Part shown: one piece after another, positions 1 to 10,381 of the stretch
Position numbering within the stretch: the first letter of the stretch is position 1
Layout: each line of letters opens with the position of its first letter
Assembly (NCBI GenBank): GCA_009801085.1
Contig: VNWV01000002.1
Location: 124,001 to 188,000, forward strand
Direction: 5' to 3'
Source of the DNA: Lasiodiplodia sp. COLG20
Taxonomy: Eukaryota; Ascomycota; Dothideomycetes; Botryosphaeriales; Botryosphaeriaceae
Length of the DNA: 64,000 bases
Made by a program: the position numbers and the translations under genes
Notes under the pieces: model-generated
Seen by the model: only the letters and a program-made list of their open reading frames with translations
Told to the model about the DNA's origin: nothing
Database searches by the model: none

Positions 1-515
1 CGAACGAATTGCTTATCTGCTTTCCGCGCCCTTCCAGTAGCTCTCTCCTTCCTTTCTCTATCAGCTATCCCTCCCACCCAGCAATTGAGATGCCTTCAGC
101 GCTCCCACGCACACTCGCATCACGCAACCATCACAGCGCTGCACAGTTTCGATACGACGATGGTGGCTATTATTAGAAGCGGCTCGGCATCGGCACAACA
201 GTATACGGGGATAAGTTGCGCATGTCGGGCAAAGATCGGTGCAGACCTTCTTGAAAGAGCTAGCAACACCGTTCCATCTCGTCCGTATTGACCATCGCCT
301 GGTTCGATCCTCGTATTTAACATCAAACTGCTGATACCGCTACGCCGAACGTCGAGGAATAATTGGCTCGCTTGACTTCTCGTTGAAGGGTTTCAACGAC
401 CATGTAGGCAAAGCTCCATCCGGTGCCGGAGATAAAAAGCCCAGGCGCCGCTTCGTCGTTGAGCGCTACGTTTCCTGGACTGCGCTTCTCAGACAGCGAA
501 TCTCCAAACACCACA
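1..515. other. Upstream intergenic region
   Basis: No gene is supported here. The first 60 bases are pyrimidine-rich, as in many fungal promoters. Short open frames on both strands carry no recognisable domain. The stretch just before position 516 is the probable 5' leader of the aspartic-protease-like gene. Confidence 0.5.
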
Positions 516-1873
516 ATGCTCCCGATTCTCCTGTCGCTTCTGGCCGTCTCGTCGGCCGCCCAGCCGACCAAGCGTCAGGATGGCAAGCCGGTCTTCATGC
601 CGCTGAAGTACCCGTACAACGGCTACCCCAAGGTCTACGCCGACATCTACTTCGGCACGCCCGAGCAGACGCCCATTGAGACGGTTGTCGACCTCGGCAG
701 CGCCGACTACTGGGTATGCGCCGCGACGATTCCGCCCCAATTCCTCTCCCATCCCCGCTGACCCCTCCCGCACTCCAGGTCTACGGCCCCAACGCCACCA
801 TCTTCTACGGCAGCCCCTACCTCGGCGTCGAAGGCCCCTGCCACCTAACCCCAGAACCCTCCTACGATCCCTACGCCTCGACCACCGCGCAGGGTTTCCA
901 CAACCAAACCCGCGGCTTCGCCTACGGCGGCAACGGCAAGATCCTGACGTCGTACTACTCCGTCAACGACACCATCAGCTTCTCCCCCGACACCGCCCTC
1001 TTCCCCTCCCTCCCCAACACCCAAGTCGCCATCACGAACCGCACCCTCATCAAGATCCGCGCCGACCAATGCACCGGCACCGACTACGACAGCAGCATCC
1101 TGGGCATCGCCGAAGCCGGCAGCGGCACGAACCAAGGGCCGTCCTTCCGGCAGAACCTGCTCAGCGCCGGCGCCATATCCAGCTCCACCCTCTCCATGTG
1201 GTTCGACGCGCCGCCCGCCGGGGTCCGCGACGACTACCGCGGGACCATGCTGCTGGGCGGCATCCCCGCCGCCTCTGCGGGCAAGTACGCTGGATCGCTG
1301 GTGCAGGTGCCGAAGCGGCAGCCGGAGGGGTCGGTGGGGTACTACGTCGACCGGCCGGTGTGGCGCGTCGGCGACCGCGCGGTGAAGCTGTATACGGGGT
1401 ACTACAACACGACGACGACGACGTGCCTGCTGGACAGCGGGTCGGGGCAGGACTACCTGCCGCTGGACCAGGACGACTTTCTCGCGGCGATGGAAGGGGA
1501 GGTGGTGATTTTCAACGGGCGCCCGGCGTGGAATGGGTCGTGCGAGTCGATTCCGGGGGATAAGGCGGTGTCGTTGACGTTTGGCGGTGTGGGGGAGGGG
1601 GAGAGCGTGACGATTGATGTGCCGCTGAGGAACTGGGCGCGCGGGAATGCGGATTTCTTTAACAATACGAATGTCTGTGGGTTGAGCATGGAGCTGGATA
1701 ATGCGGATAGCTGCGTGTTGGCGAGCCCGTTCTCGTCGGCGGCGTTTTTGGCGGTGAATGATGAGTTGGGTCAGATTGCGTTGGCTCAGGGAGGCGTGTC
1801 TTCGGGGGCGGAGGATGGGTATGAGGGTCTTGGTGAGGTGGAGTACATTGCGAAGGGCCAGGGTCTGCCGTGA
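516..1873 (+). CDS. Secreted aspartic-protease-like protein (A1 family), altered first active-site motif
   Basis: Two exons, 516..713 and 779..1873 (65-bp intron, GTATGC...CAG), 430 aa. The start at 516 is chosen because it opens directly into a signal peptide (MLPILLSLLAVSSAAQ), followed by a KR site at about residue 20 that could be a Kex2 cut. The N-lobe reads VVDLGSADYW where pepsin-type enzymes have D-T/S-G-S; the C-lobe has the standard LLDSGS at about residue 288. A late cysteine pair (NVCGLSMELDNADSC) and the hydrophobic LGQIALAQ fit the pepsin C-terminal fold. Several NxT/S sequons suggest a glycosylated, secreted protein. No GPI-type tail is seen. Leu in place of Thr/Ser next to the first catalytic Asp makes activity uncertain; it may be an atypical enzyme or a non-catalytic pepsin-fold protein. 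Confidence 0.85.
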
Positions 1874-2453
1874 AGACGTTAGTTTTTGCTTTGTGATGTG
1901 CGCGACTAGCCTTAATGTACCCGTGATTGAGTTTTGCTGCTCAGCAGGCATGAGCCCTTGCTTCCCCATAGCTTAATGTAAGCCGTGCAGTCATCCAACC
2001 TCCTGAGGCTTTGTTCTTAGTGGAGGAAGTTCTCTGTTCACTCAACATACTTTAAATCTTAACCAGTGACGGCCCCGATACGGAGTGAGGCTAGGCGAGT
2101 ATTATTGAGAGCCAGTAGCGTTGCTACACGCGTCAATATCCTTATTGGTTATTTGTGAAACCGATCGGCGGGCTGGAGCCACTTGGCTACATAGGCGAGC
2201 ACTTTTCATTGCGTGCTTACATAGCTCTTAGGCCTAGCATAAGGACCTCTGCCGACCCCGCACGAGGCTGAACTCCGCATCTCACTCAAAGCATTTCTCC
2301 AGCGACATCGTCATCTTTATACAGAGGCTATCAGGTCTTCTCATCCACGATAATTTCATCCTCAAGGCTCACATCCAGTAGCTGTGGCGTTCCCTTCCAT
2401 CTCATCAAGCGAGGCACGGCCTGCAGCCTACAAACGAGGACGAGCGCCTAGAC
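1874..2453. other. Intergenic region, gene-free
   Basis: This holds the 3' end of the protease gene and the promoter of the first HET gene. A C/T-rich leader precedes the ATG at 2454. No repeat or further gene was seen. Confidence 0.5.
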
Positions 2454-4982
2454 ATGGATAAGGGCACAGACATGCTGTCTCACACGAGTAAGGGCTTCGA
2501 CAGTTCCGCACACATGGATCAAGGATCAAACGACTCCACGCACCCAGATGGATATGTGAACGAATCTCCACCAACAGATCACGATGACATTGAAGACCGA
2601 CCACAAGTCGACAGCCGAGCAATTGAAGACGACGAGGAGGATTTAGACTGGGAAAAAGAGTATGCGGGACATGTCTGGAATGACAACTGCGGCTGGCGCG
2701 TGATTAACCCCGAGTCTCCTCCAGAGCCGTGGTGGATTGAAGACCCGCCACCAAGGTCGCCATCGGACCCAGACTACCTCTGTGACATCTGTCGTCACAT
2801 TAACCTTCGTTGGGCTTTTGAAAGCAACGTGTCGAAACTGAGAAATCCCAATGAAGAAGTAACCATCGATGCTGGAACGGTGGGACACGTTCTGAAGCAG
2901 ACGAATTGTTCCTTTTGCGTGCTTCTGGCCCCGACTCTCCAGAGATACGACTCAGGTCTTCAGGTCTCTCTCCAGAGTAGATGCTTTTCTGGGTTTCGCG
3001 CTTTCGACTGCAATCACCCTGAAACCAAGGTCAAGTACCTATGTGTTTTCGCGCCATCGTGGAGGATGGATATTCAGGTACTCGACGACTCGCGACCCAT
3101 GCGAGGACGGCAAATCAGTCCCTACATAAAGCAGCAGCAGCAAAACATAGCCCGAGAATGGCTGGAAAAATGCGAGCACGAGCACTGTAATGGCGAGGAT
3201 GCCATCTTGGTCCCCAACTTAGCTTTAATCGACTTGAACCAGAGGTGCATAGTGCGCCCCAATGCACCCGTTCGCTATGCTGCACTCAGTTATGTGTGGG
3301 GTAAGAGTCCTCAGAAGATGTACACCAAGAATACACGGGGGGAGTTCGAGACCGAGGGGACTCTTCACTCGAAGCAGGGCTTCTTGCCGCAGACCATCAC
3401 GGATGCCATGGACTTAGCGGCCCATATTGGACTGGATTACCTATGGGTGGACTCCCTCTGTATCCTCCAGGACGATAAAAAAAGTAGAGACTATTTCATC
3501 AGCAGAATGGGCTCCATATATGGCGCCGCAGCAATTACCATTGTCGATGCCCATGGAGACCACGCGGGTAGTGGACTGGTCGGTATGAGTTCCCCAAGGG
3601 AAAGCCGCCAGAGGATTGCAACTGTCCAGGACATGAAGCTATGCACCACAGCAAGGCAATTGCATACACCCTGGCATGACCTTCGCAATTGCGCTTGGGT
3701 CCAAAGAGGATGGACCTATCAAGAAATGCTTCTATCGAAACGGCTACTCCTGGTCACTTATCGGCAGCTTCAATTGATCTGTAATCATACAGTATATGTT
3801 GAAGAAACCCATCCACACAGTCCACGGTCGAGTCGCTGGATTATGCCAACTGATGACAGTGTAGCAATCCGTCGTTCGGAAGCTTCTGGGATGCTAATTT
3901 CGGATCTCTATGCGACTGTGGTGGAGCGGTTCACGAACCGTGTCCTAACACACGAAGTAGATGTTATACCGGCTTTCGATGCTGTCTTCAAGGCTCTGTA
4001 CAAGAATGCAGAGGCAAAAAGTTTGTTCAATCTCCCAGATGTCGAAATTGAGGAGGCTCTTTTATGGGAAAGCATTTGCCATGTTGATGATCCTTTATCT
4101 GTGAAAAATTGGTCAATGACGGCCAGGAGACGACACCCTGACCGACTGCCTGCCTGGAGTTGGGCTGGGTGGAGGGGAGTAATAAGTTATCCTAGTCGTC
4201 TGGATAAAGACCAACCACTAGTTTCGACCGTCTTATGGCGCTGCGCTTCTACGTCAACTATCAACAAGCGCTCTGAGCTCACACTTCAAGATTATAGATG
4301 CGCAAACTGGCAGGAAAAAGGATGGGACTACGAATTTTTGTGGAATCTGAGGGTCCACGCTTACACCCATTACACAAGGCCAAACGCCTTCTTTCGGAAT
4401 CCGATTTCTCTCGAACCCCATGATGGACTCCATGAACTATCGTTCTTGGATAATTCGAACATTCTCCACCTTTCAGCATTTACCGTTCATATCGCCGCTT
4501 CTACGGTCATGTCTGGTCTTCACCTACACCAACCAATTTTTCGGACCCGTAACGAGAGATATATTCTCGATTCAGATCAGTATCTAGCAGGCTCAACCCG
4601 TTTAGACTGCTTGCCCACCAACGAATTTAGTCTACGCCTGGTGGCATTAGCTAGGTTCAGCCGAGAAGATATACACTACTGCGGACAACAGCTGGGAATT
4701 GATCTAGATGATATAGCTCCGTTAGACTGGGATCGCAAACACTTCAAGAATATCTCTGAGCCAAAGGATATTGACAAGCCCGACGCAGAGTACCTCAGGT
4801 GGGGACTTTTCAACTTGGGACGTTGGGACAAGAGACGGTTTTTGGATAAGTTTTATCCTCTTTACAAGGCTCTACTTGTAGAGATGAGGGAGGGTATTGC
4901 ATATAGGATTGGCATTGCAGAAGTCCATATCGACGCGTTCCACGCTGCAAGCCCCACTTGGGAAGAAGTTCGACTTGGTTGA
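2454..4982 (+). CDS. HET-domain protein (heterokaryon-incompatibility type)
   Basis: Single exon, 842 aa. HET (PF06985) is a fungal TIR-like domain linked to non-self recognition and programmed cell death after hyphal fusion. The three classical HET blocks are present: YAALSYVWG (about residues 275-283), YLWVDSLCILQDD (about 328-340) and RGWTYQEMLLSKRLLL (about 417-432). The first 85 residues are acidic and low-complexity. They are followed by a Cys-rich segment (LCDIC...NCSFCVLL, about 105-160) of the kind that often precedes HET domains. The long C-terminal part (about 480-842) has no domain I recognise, and no NACHT or WD40 module follows. First of a run of four HET genes. The HET assignment is firm; the specific incompatibility role is inferred from the family. 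Confidence 0.93.
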   Translation: MDKGTDMLSHTSKGFDSSAHMDQGSNDSTHPDGYVNESPPTDHDDIEDRPQVDSRAIEDDEEDLDWEKEYAGHVWNDNCGWRVINPESPPEPWWIEDPPPRSPSDPDYLCDICRHINLRWAFESNVSKLRNPNEEVTIDAGTVGHVLKQTNCSFCVLLAPTLQRYDSGLQVSLQSRCFSGFRAFDCNHPETKVKYLCVFAPSWRMDIQVLDDSRPMRGRQISPYIKQQQQNIAREWLEKCEHEHCNGEDAILVPNLALIDLNQRCIVRPNAPVRYAALSYVWGKSPQKMYTKNTRGEFETEGTLHSKQGFLPQTITDAMDLAAHIGLDYLWVDSLCILQDDKKSRDYFISRMGSIYGAAAITIVDAHGDHAGSGLVGMSSPRESRQRIATVQDMKLCTTARQLHTPWHDLRNCAWVQRGWTYQEMLLSKRLLLVTYRQLQLICNHTVYVEETHPHSPRSSRWIMPTDDSVAIRRSEASGMLISDLYATVVERFTNRVLTHEVDVIPAFDAVFKALYKNAEAKSLFNLPDVEIEEALLWESICHVDDPLSVKNWSMTARRRHPDRLPAWSWAGWRGVISYPSRLDKDQPLVSTVLWRCASTSTINKRSELTLQDYRCANWQEKGWDYEFLWNLRVHAYTHYTRPNAFFRNPISLEPHDGLHELSFLDNSNILHLSAFTVHIAASTVMSGLHLHQPIFRTRNERYILDSDQYLAGSTRLDCLPTNEFSLRLVALARFSREDIHYCGQQLGIDLDDIAPLDWDRKHFKNISEPKDIDKPDAEYLRWGLFNLGRWDKRRFLDKFYPLYKALLVEMREGIAYRIGIAEVHIDAFHAASPTWEEVRLG

Positions 4983-5390
4983 GTCTGGTTTTTTCAATGT
5001 CGGTTGACTCACTTCGTTTTTATTGTTTAAACTTCCTCGCTGAATTCTCCGCTTGTTGAGTTGTTGCAGCTGCAGCTAAGCCTTCCGACAATGCCCAAGT
5101 ACCGCTAGAATGATTTTTGTTATCTCATCGTCTTTTCCATCCCCATACTTGCTATTTACAAGGTTTCACGTGTATAATAGAACACTTACATTAACGTATC
5201 TTATTCCTCTAAGGCTTGTCGGTCTCTATGCATGTTTGAGAAGGTATACGGTCTTGGACTAGCGCTATGATTTTAAGTAGCATCCTCGCCGGTCATTCCA
5301 TGCACATTAGTTGCAGTAGGCATATTGTCTGGGCCGGTGCTTCTATTGGTATAAGAACGTAAATCCTGTTTCGCATCTACCTAGTCTACG
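4983..5390. other. Convergent intergenic region
   Basis: This AT-richer spacer lies between the 3' ends of two convergent HET genes. It probably holds both polyadenylation regions. Nothing else was seen. Confidence 0.5.
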
Positions 5391-7766
5391 TTATGTGATT
5401 TTAACTGTGCGATATTCCGCATTTCTCAGTTCCGCAAGCGTATCTTCAAAGGCAGAGCCCCTCAAATACCCCGCTCTCAGATACACCCCAGGCTCCTCCG
5501 TCTCATGCAACACAATACCAAGGACGAAAATCGAGTCAAACCTCGCCACCTCTCCATCATCCTGCACAACGACCCGGTCCCCCGGCTCCCCCTTCACCTC
5601 CGCCGCCTTCTGGAACAACTCCCACCCCTCCTCCGGACTCCCCGGCACCAGCTCCTCCGGATACACGCTCATCCCGAGCAGCATCACCGTAAACGTCCCG
5701 TCTGGCCAATACTCCGCATGCCTCTCATCCTCGACCCACCAATCAAACTCGACCTCCGCCTCCCCCCCACCCCCCGGCGCCACCACCCTCATCCCTCCCG
5801 GCCCCGTCTTGGCACCAATATCGCGCCGCACAGCCTCGTAATTCATCCCCTCCCTATCCACCTGATTAACCTCAAACCACCCCCACGGCACCCTCGCCAC
5901 CCACCCGCTCACCACGACCTCCCCGCCTCCAACCCTCCCAAACGCATCCAACCCCGCCGGCTGCACCTCAACGCTCTCGACGACCCCCAGCGCCGCAAAG
6001 TCCGCGCCGTGCCCGTAGAAGAACGCCGTCTCATCCTGACACGCCCAGCTCCACGACGGCGCTACGTACAACTCCGGGTCCGTCCGCTGCGCGAGGTACT
6101 GGGCGAAGCTGGGCGCGGGATCGGCGTCGAAGACGGGGATGGACCACAGCAGCCCGCCTGGGAGGTCGAGGGCCCAGAGGCCGGCGACGTATGTCTCCTT
6201 CTGCAGCCCCCCACCGCTCCCACCCAAGGCGTCGAACTTGGCCTGCATGCGCGAGGCCAGCGCGGAGATGGCAGGCAGGCGGTCGGCGGCGAAGGTCAGG
6301 CTGCGGCGGGAGTAGGCGATCATCTTGCCGTACCAGTTCTCGTACAACCTCCGCCTCGCCAGGTCGGGGTCTGCGTTGTCTGCCTCGTCGTCGTCCTCGT
6401 CGTCGTCCAGGCGCCAGCTGCGCCCCTCGATGACCTGCTCCGCCCACCACTGGCGGCGGCTCTCAGGCTGGAAAACCGCTTCGCCAGGCACACGGACGCC
6501 GTCTTCGTCGGCGAGGGCGGCGCTGTGCGTGTCCCACAGGTACGTCTGCATCTTGCTGAACAGCAGCGCGCGGGGCGAGAAGTAGATCTCCTGCATCGTC
6601 CAGCCGCGGGCGTCCCACTCGAAGGACTCGGCCATCCACCTGGTCAGGTGGTACGAGCCGTCGATGCCCACCCCCTCCGCCAGGTGCTGCGAGAACGGCA
6701 CCTCAGCCGTCTCGTTCGGGCGGACGGCGAAGCTCTCGCCGCAGGACCCCTGCGTCGAGCAGAAAGTCAGATACGCGTTCTGGTACACGGACGCCATGCG
6801 GGCGGCCTCGCGCTCCCAGTCGCGGCGGTCGTCTTGCACGATGCACAGCGCGTCGATCCAGATGTAGCGCACTTGGCCGGCGCAGACGCGGCGGGTGAGG
6901 AGGATGGCGTCGCGGAGGGCGGGGGGGAAGAGGGCGAGTGGGATGCGGTGCTGGAAGGCGGCGAGGTTGGACGTCGAGGTTTTGAGGAGCGGCGACTGGC
7001 CGCCCGGCGTGCCCCAGCAGTAGCTGAGGGCGATGTAGCGCCGCTGCGCGACGTCGGTGGGGGCGGAGGAGCGGAGGGGCGGGTGGGAGTGGGTGAGGAC
7101 GAGGCGCGGGTCGGGCTGGTCGGGGCGGCCGCCGACGTCGATGAGGCGGGTGGGCAGCGTGGGGAGCGCGGTGGGGGGAGGGGACCAGGCGAGGGCTTGG
7201 GTGATGAAGGCGTGGACGTTGGCGAGGCCGGCGGCGGAGAAGAGGTCTTCTGGGACGTGTTTTTGGGTTATGCCTAGCTTTTCGGCGCCGCGGAGACCTG
7301 GTGGTGCTGTTAGCGTGTCTTGATTCTACATGCTCGTCCGGAGAATAGCTTTAGAGGCCCTTCGAGGGTCCAGAGCAACGGGCAACCAACCTGAGTCTGC
7401 TGCGGTGAAAAACGAGACACGTGTAGTACCACACGGGGACTCGATCTCAAACGCCATCTGGTTTTCGTAGAATTCGACGACTACCCGGCATATCTTGACC
7501 GGGCCGGGCTCATCGAGATGAGCCAATGCATCCATGATCTCGCCGTGGAGCATGCGGCACACGCCACAGCCAGCCGCTGCCGACTGAGCAATGAGAGGTA
7601 GTCCTGGTATGCTGTCTTGCCTCTCATACTTCAGCTCGTACTTCTGTGATGCTGAAATCTGATCCGGATCTATGTCGTGGAATTGAAGGACTCGGCAGTG
7701 CGTGCACAGGCCCGTAGGTTGGCGCTCGGTGCTGTTTGGCCGGGCTCTAAATGTACCGCAGGACAT
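5391..7766 (-). CDS. HET-domain protein, two exons
   Basis: Exons complement 7766..7391 and 7297..5391; the 93-bp intron has donor GTTGGT, branch-like GCTAAC and acceptor CAG. 760 aa. The intron restores a frame in which exon 2 opens with a typical pre-HET stretch (RLIDVG) and HET block 1 (YIALSYCWG, about residue 212). It then gives YIWIDALCIVQDD (about 270) and RGWTMQEIYFSPRALLF (about 355). Exon 1 carries the N-terminal Cys-rich module (CTHCRVLQF...GCGVCRML). A short acidic run (DDDEDDDEADNADPD) lies mid-protein. Exon 2 is strongly G/C-ending in codon use, unlike the other HET genes here, so it may have a different origin. An internal GTG at 6872 is not a start; it lies inside the HET domain. 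Confidence 0.9.
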
Positions 7767-8035
7767 GTCTGCGGCTAGTGATGTGCAATGTACTTCCTAT
7801 TCCAGACGAAAATGAGACTGAGGTAAGTGAAAAATAAAAGGAACTGTGGGATGAATTTAACCGAGAAAGCCGCCCCCACGCCTGCTCTTGCACTATCTAC
7901 ATACCGTAGCCGCTTCGTGTCAGCTTAGTCAGCTAAGCAGGATGTATATTCGTCTCCCAGTTCGTCGCTATCTTAGTCCTCACGTTGCTCATCTAATCCC
8001 ATTGATTCCCATAATGTACTACAACGAAGTGTATA

Positions 8036-9767
8036 CTAGACGATCCTAAATGTCTGCAGTGGACTCCCGGTACAAGGCGCATGACAGTGCATTTCGGAAA
8101 CGTGCCCTAGCTCGTCCAACTCATGTCTGAGGTGGACAAGTGCCTCGCCATTCATAAGACCATAGACGTAGCACTCGCCCACGAAGATGTAATTGCCATC
8201 ATCGATTGGTCGAAGCACGTATGGTGTCGGCCCCCCGAGTAAAACACAGATAACGTCGGTCGTCTGTGTACCTTTCGGAATGAGGCCAATATATCCTCGA
8301 GTCGTGGCCATTAATCTCCTGAAATCTGTGATTTCTAACGAGCGATCTGAGTACCCGAACGTTTTGGGTCCTTTGGAAAGATCGCCAGTGTCAACCACGT
8401 TGGAAGCCCTTCCGTGGTAGATACTATCCACCACGTCGTCAATGGGATCATCGGAATTCCAGCGATCATTGGAATCCCAGCAACAGGCATACTCATGCAA
8501 GTGGCCGTGTATTTGACAAGTCGACTTCATACCGCAGTTTCTTTCAACGCGCCCTAATAGCTTCTCTCTCTCTCCGTCATCTTCATACCAAGCAATCTCC
8601 TGCACGATGTCAACTTGAATACCTCGAGTAGTCATACATCGTTCTTCGAAGTGAGTGTAAGCGGGAATACCCCCAGCGTCGAACATGTATGGATGAACAC
8701 CCATAGCATCGAGTTGAATAGACTTATGCCACAAAGGCACCCAGTCGGGAACCCATGAAGCTCTTGAGGTTTCCCTGGGCTTTCCGCAGGCATTCAGGAT
8801 CTCCAAAGATCCAGATGTTTCGATTAATCTTTTAGCGGTCTGGAAATAGACTTCCTCCGTCGAATGATCATAGCTCACTAGGTCCGCAAAAGCGAGTCTC
8901 TCGGCAGGATTGAGGATTCCCATAAGAGAGAATATCTTGTCGCGGGGGTCTGTGGCCTTTCTGCCCCTTGATTTGTGTAGGTGATATAGCAACGACGTGG
9001 CCTTTCTTGGAGATCCTGGTCCATAGATAGAGATCGAATCCAAATTAGAGCTCCAATCGTCAGTGTTCATTTCCATCCAACGTCGCACCGAATCCCATGA
9101 GAGCCATTTATTTCCGCAGACTACAGCTGAAGATTTCGCCAAATCCACCTCTTGCACGACCCAGGCTCTTTGAAACCATGGACGTGAGATAAAGAAGTCC
9201 CATACTTCCTGACTCCCAACCACGCTTTTGTAGCCAGATAGTTCATTGAAACATTCGTATTCATAGAATATCTCGGAGTATTCATTACCGCTACGGATTT
9301 CTTTGCCCAGCGTCTTGTGTTTTGGCTCCCCTAAATATATGATCACGCGACCCGCCCGTTGGTAGATGTCGGTCATAAGTCGAATTTGGTCGGCTTTTTC
9401 GTTGTTATCTGATTGGTTGATCGATATCTGATCGATCCATAGCACTCTATTGCGATTTTCGTGTTAGACAAGCATGACATGACAGGGCGTCGGAGAAGGC
9501 AAACCTCGTATGAGTTCTCCAGCGAAGTCTTCGAATTGCTTCATCGCACGTCTCCGTGATCAGCAACTTCCCGCACGGAGTAATCAGGGTTGAGGTTAGT
9601 GCATTTTCGCCCCAACAATACGAGAGTGCTTCGTAGTAGACCGTCCCCTTCCCTTCGAGTGGCACTGTGTGCAAGCTACAACGGAGCTCGTCATCCCAGT
9701 TCCCGGGCTCAACGTAGACAACGCGGATATGTTTACTAGGCAATGCCTGGTAGATCTCTTGTTCCAT
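8036..9767 (-). CDS. HET-domain protein of the short HET-6/TOL-like type
   Basis: Exons complement 9767..9505 and 9446..8036, 557 aa. The 58-bp intron has a weak donor (GTTTGC), a good branch site (GTCTAAC) and acceptor TAG; joining restores the reading from THTR into VLWIDQISINQ. The ATG at 9767 (MEQEIYQAL) is the first one in frame that leads into HET block 1 (YYEALSYCWGE, about residues 44-54). Later motifs are IYQRAGRVIIYLGEP, RPWFQRAWVVQEV and KATDPRDKIFSLMGI, which is the order seen in HET-6/TOL-like proteins. The usual CINQ is SINQ here. The C-terminal segment ending in LRPIDDGNYIFVGECYVYG is also typical of this subfamily. Presumed cytoplasmic trigger of incompatibility or death; the partner is unknown. 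Confidence 0.88.
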
Positions 9768-10381
9768 GGAGGACTGGACCAAGGAGTGAGTGCGGTAGAC
9801 AATAAAATGCAGGCAGAAGTGTCGTCCGGGGCGGAGAGGGGCAAACACGCTTGGTGCGGGGTAGGAATCGAACTCGCGGGCTGCGGCAGCAGCAGAAAAT
9901 CGAGGGGGCGTGGGAAGGCCGAGGGCGAGGACGCCGAAAAGAGCACACCCTTATCGGCCTTTGACTGTGTGCTGGTGGATATGACGGTGGACGCGCTGAT
10001 GGACGATACTGGGCGAAGAGATCTTCTGTAGAGGATGGTGGGTGGTGCGTCGCAAGCTGCGAAAATCACGGCACCGGCTACTTAACCGCTGTTGCCGAGC
10101 TGAAAAGCAAGGTTCATAGTTACACAGCATAAACGCCTCGTCTGACTCAGACGCTCATGTCAGCTTCTTTTCTAGTCTCTAATAGTTGCAAAAATGATGC
10201 TAATAATTGCAGGGTAAGCAGAATTACTCTGAAATTCTGCATCAGTTCTTCTCATTCTATCCACGACATATACTCAAACAACCTTGATCATTCCTACTGT
10301 ATCTTCTTGAGGTACATTGTGCTAATATCTATTTTGAAAGTGAATCAATTGTTGGGAATGTATGCCTTAGAAGATGTGCTA
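9768..10381. other. Intergenic region upstream of the short HET gene
   Basis: No gene is supported. The block from about 10118 to 10180 resembles the region upstream of the next HET gene (about 13102-13162); see findings. A GTTCGATTCC-like string on the - strand near 9865 recalls a tRNA B box, but no cloverleaf can be built around it. Confidence 0.45.

Noticed and set aside
323..571. Minus-strand frame reading IVVFGDSLSE, like a GDSL lipase motif
   Set aside because: It overlaps the signal-peptide exon of the protease on the opposite strand, is only 82 codons long and shows no other lipase block; a chance match.
5505..7277. 590-codon + strand frame over the GC-rich HET gene
   Set aside because: Shadow of the minus-strand HET exon; Pro/Arg/His-rich with no motif.
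9841..9900. tRNA-like B box (AGTTCGATTCC, followed by CCGCACCA) on the - strand near 9865
   Set aside because: No A box, D arm or anticodon arm fits upstream, and the T-stem does not pair.
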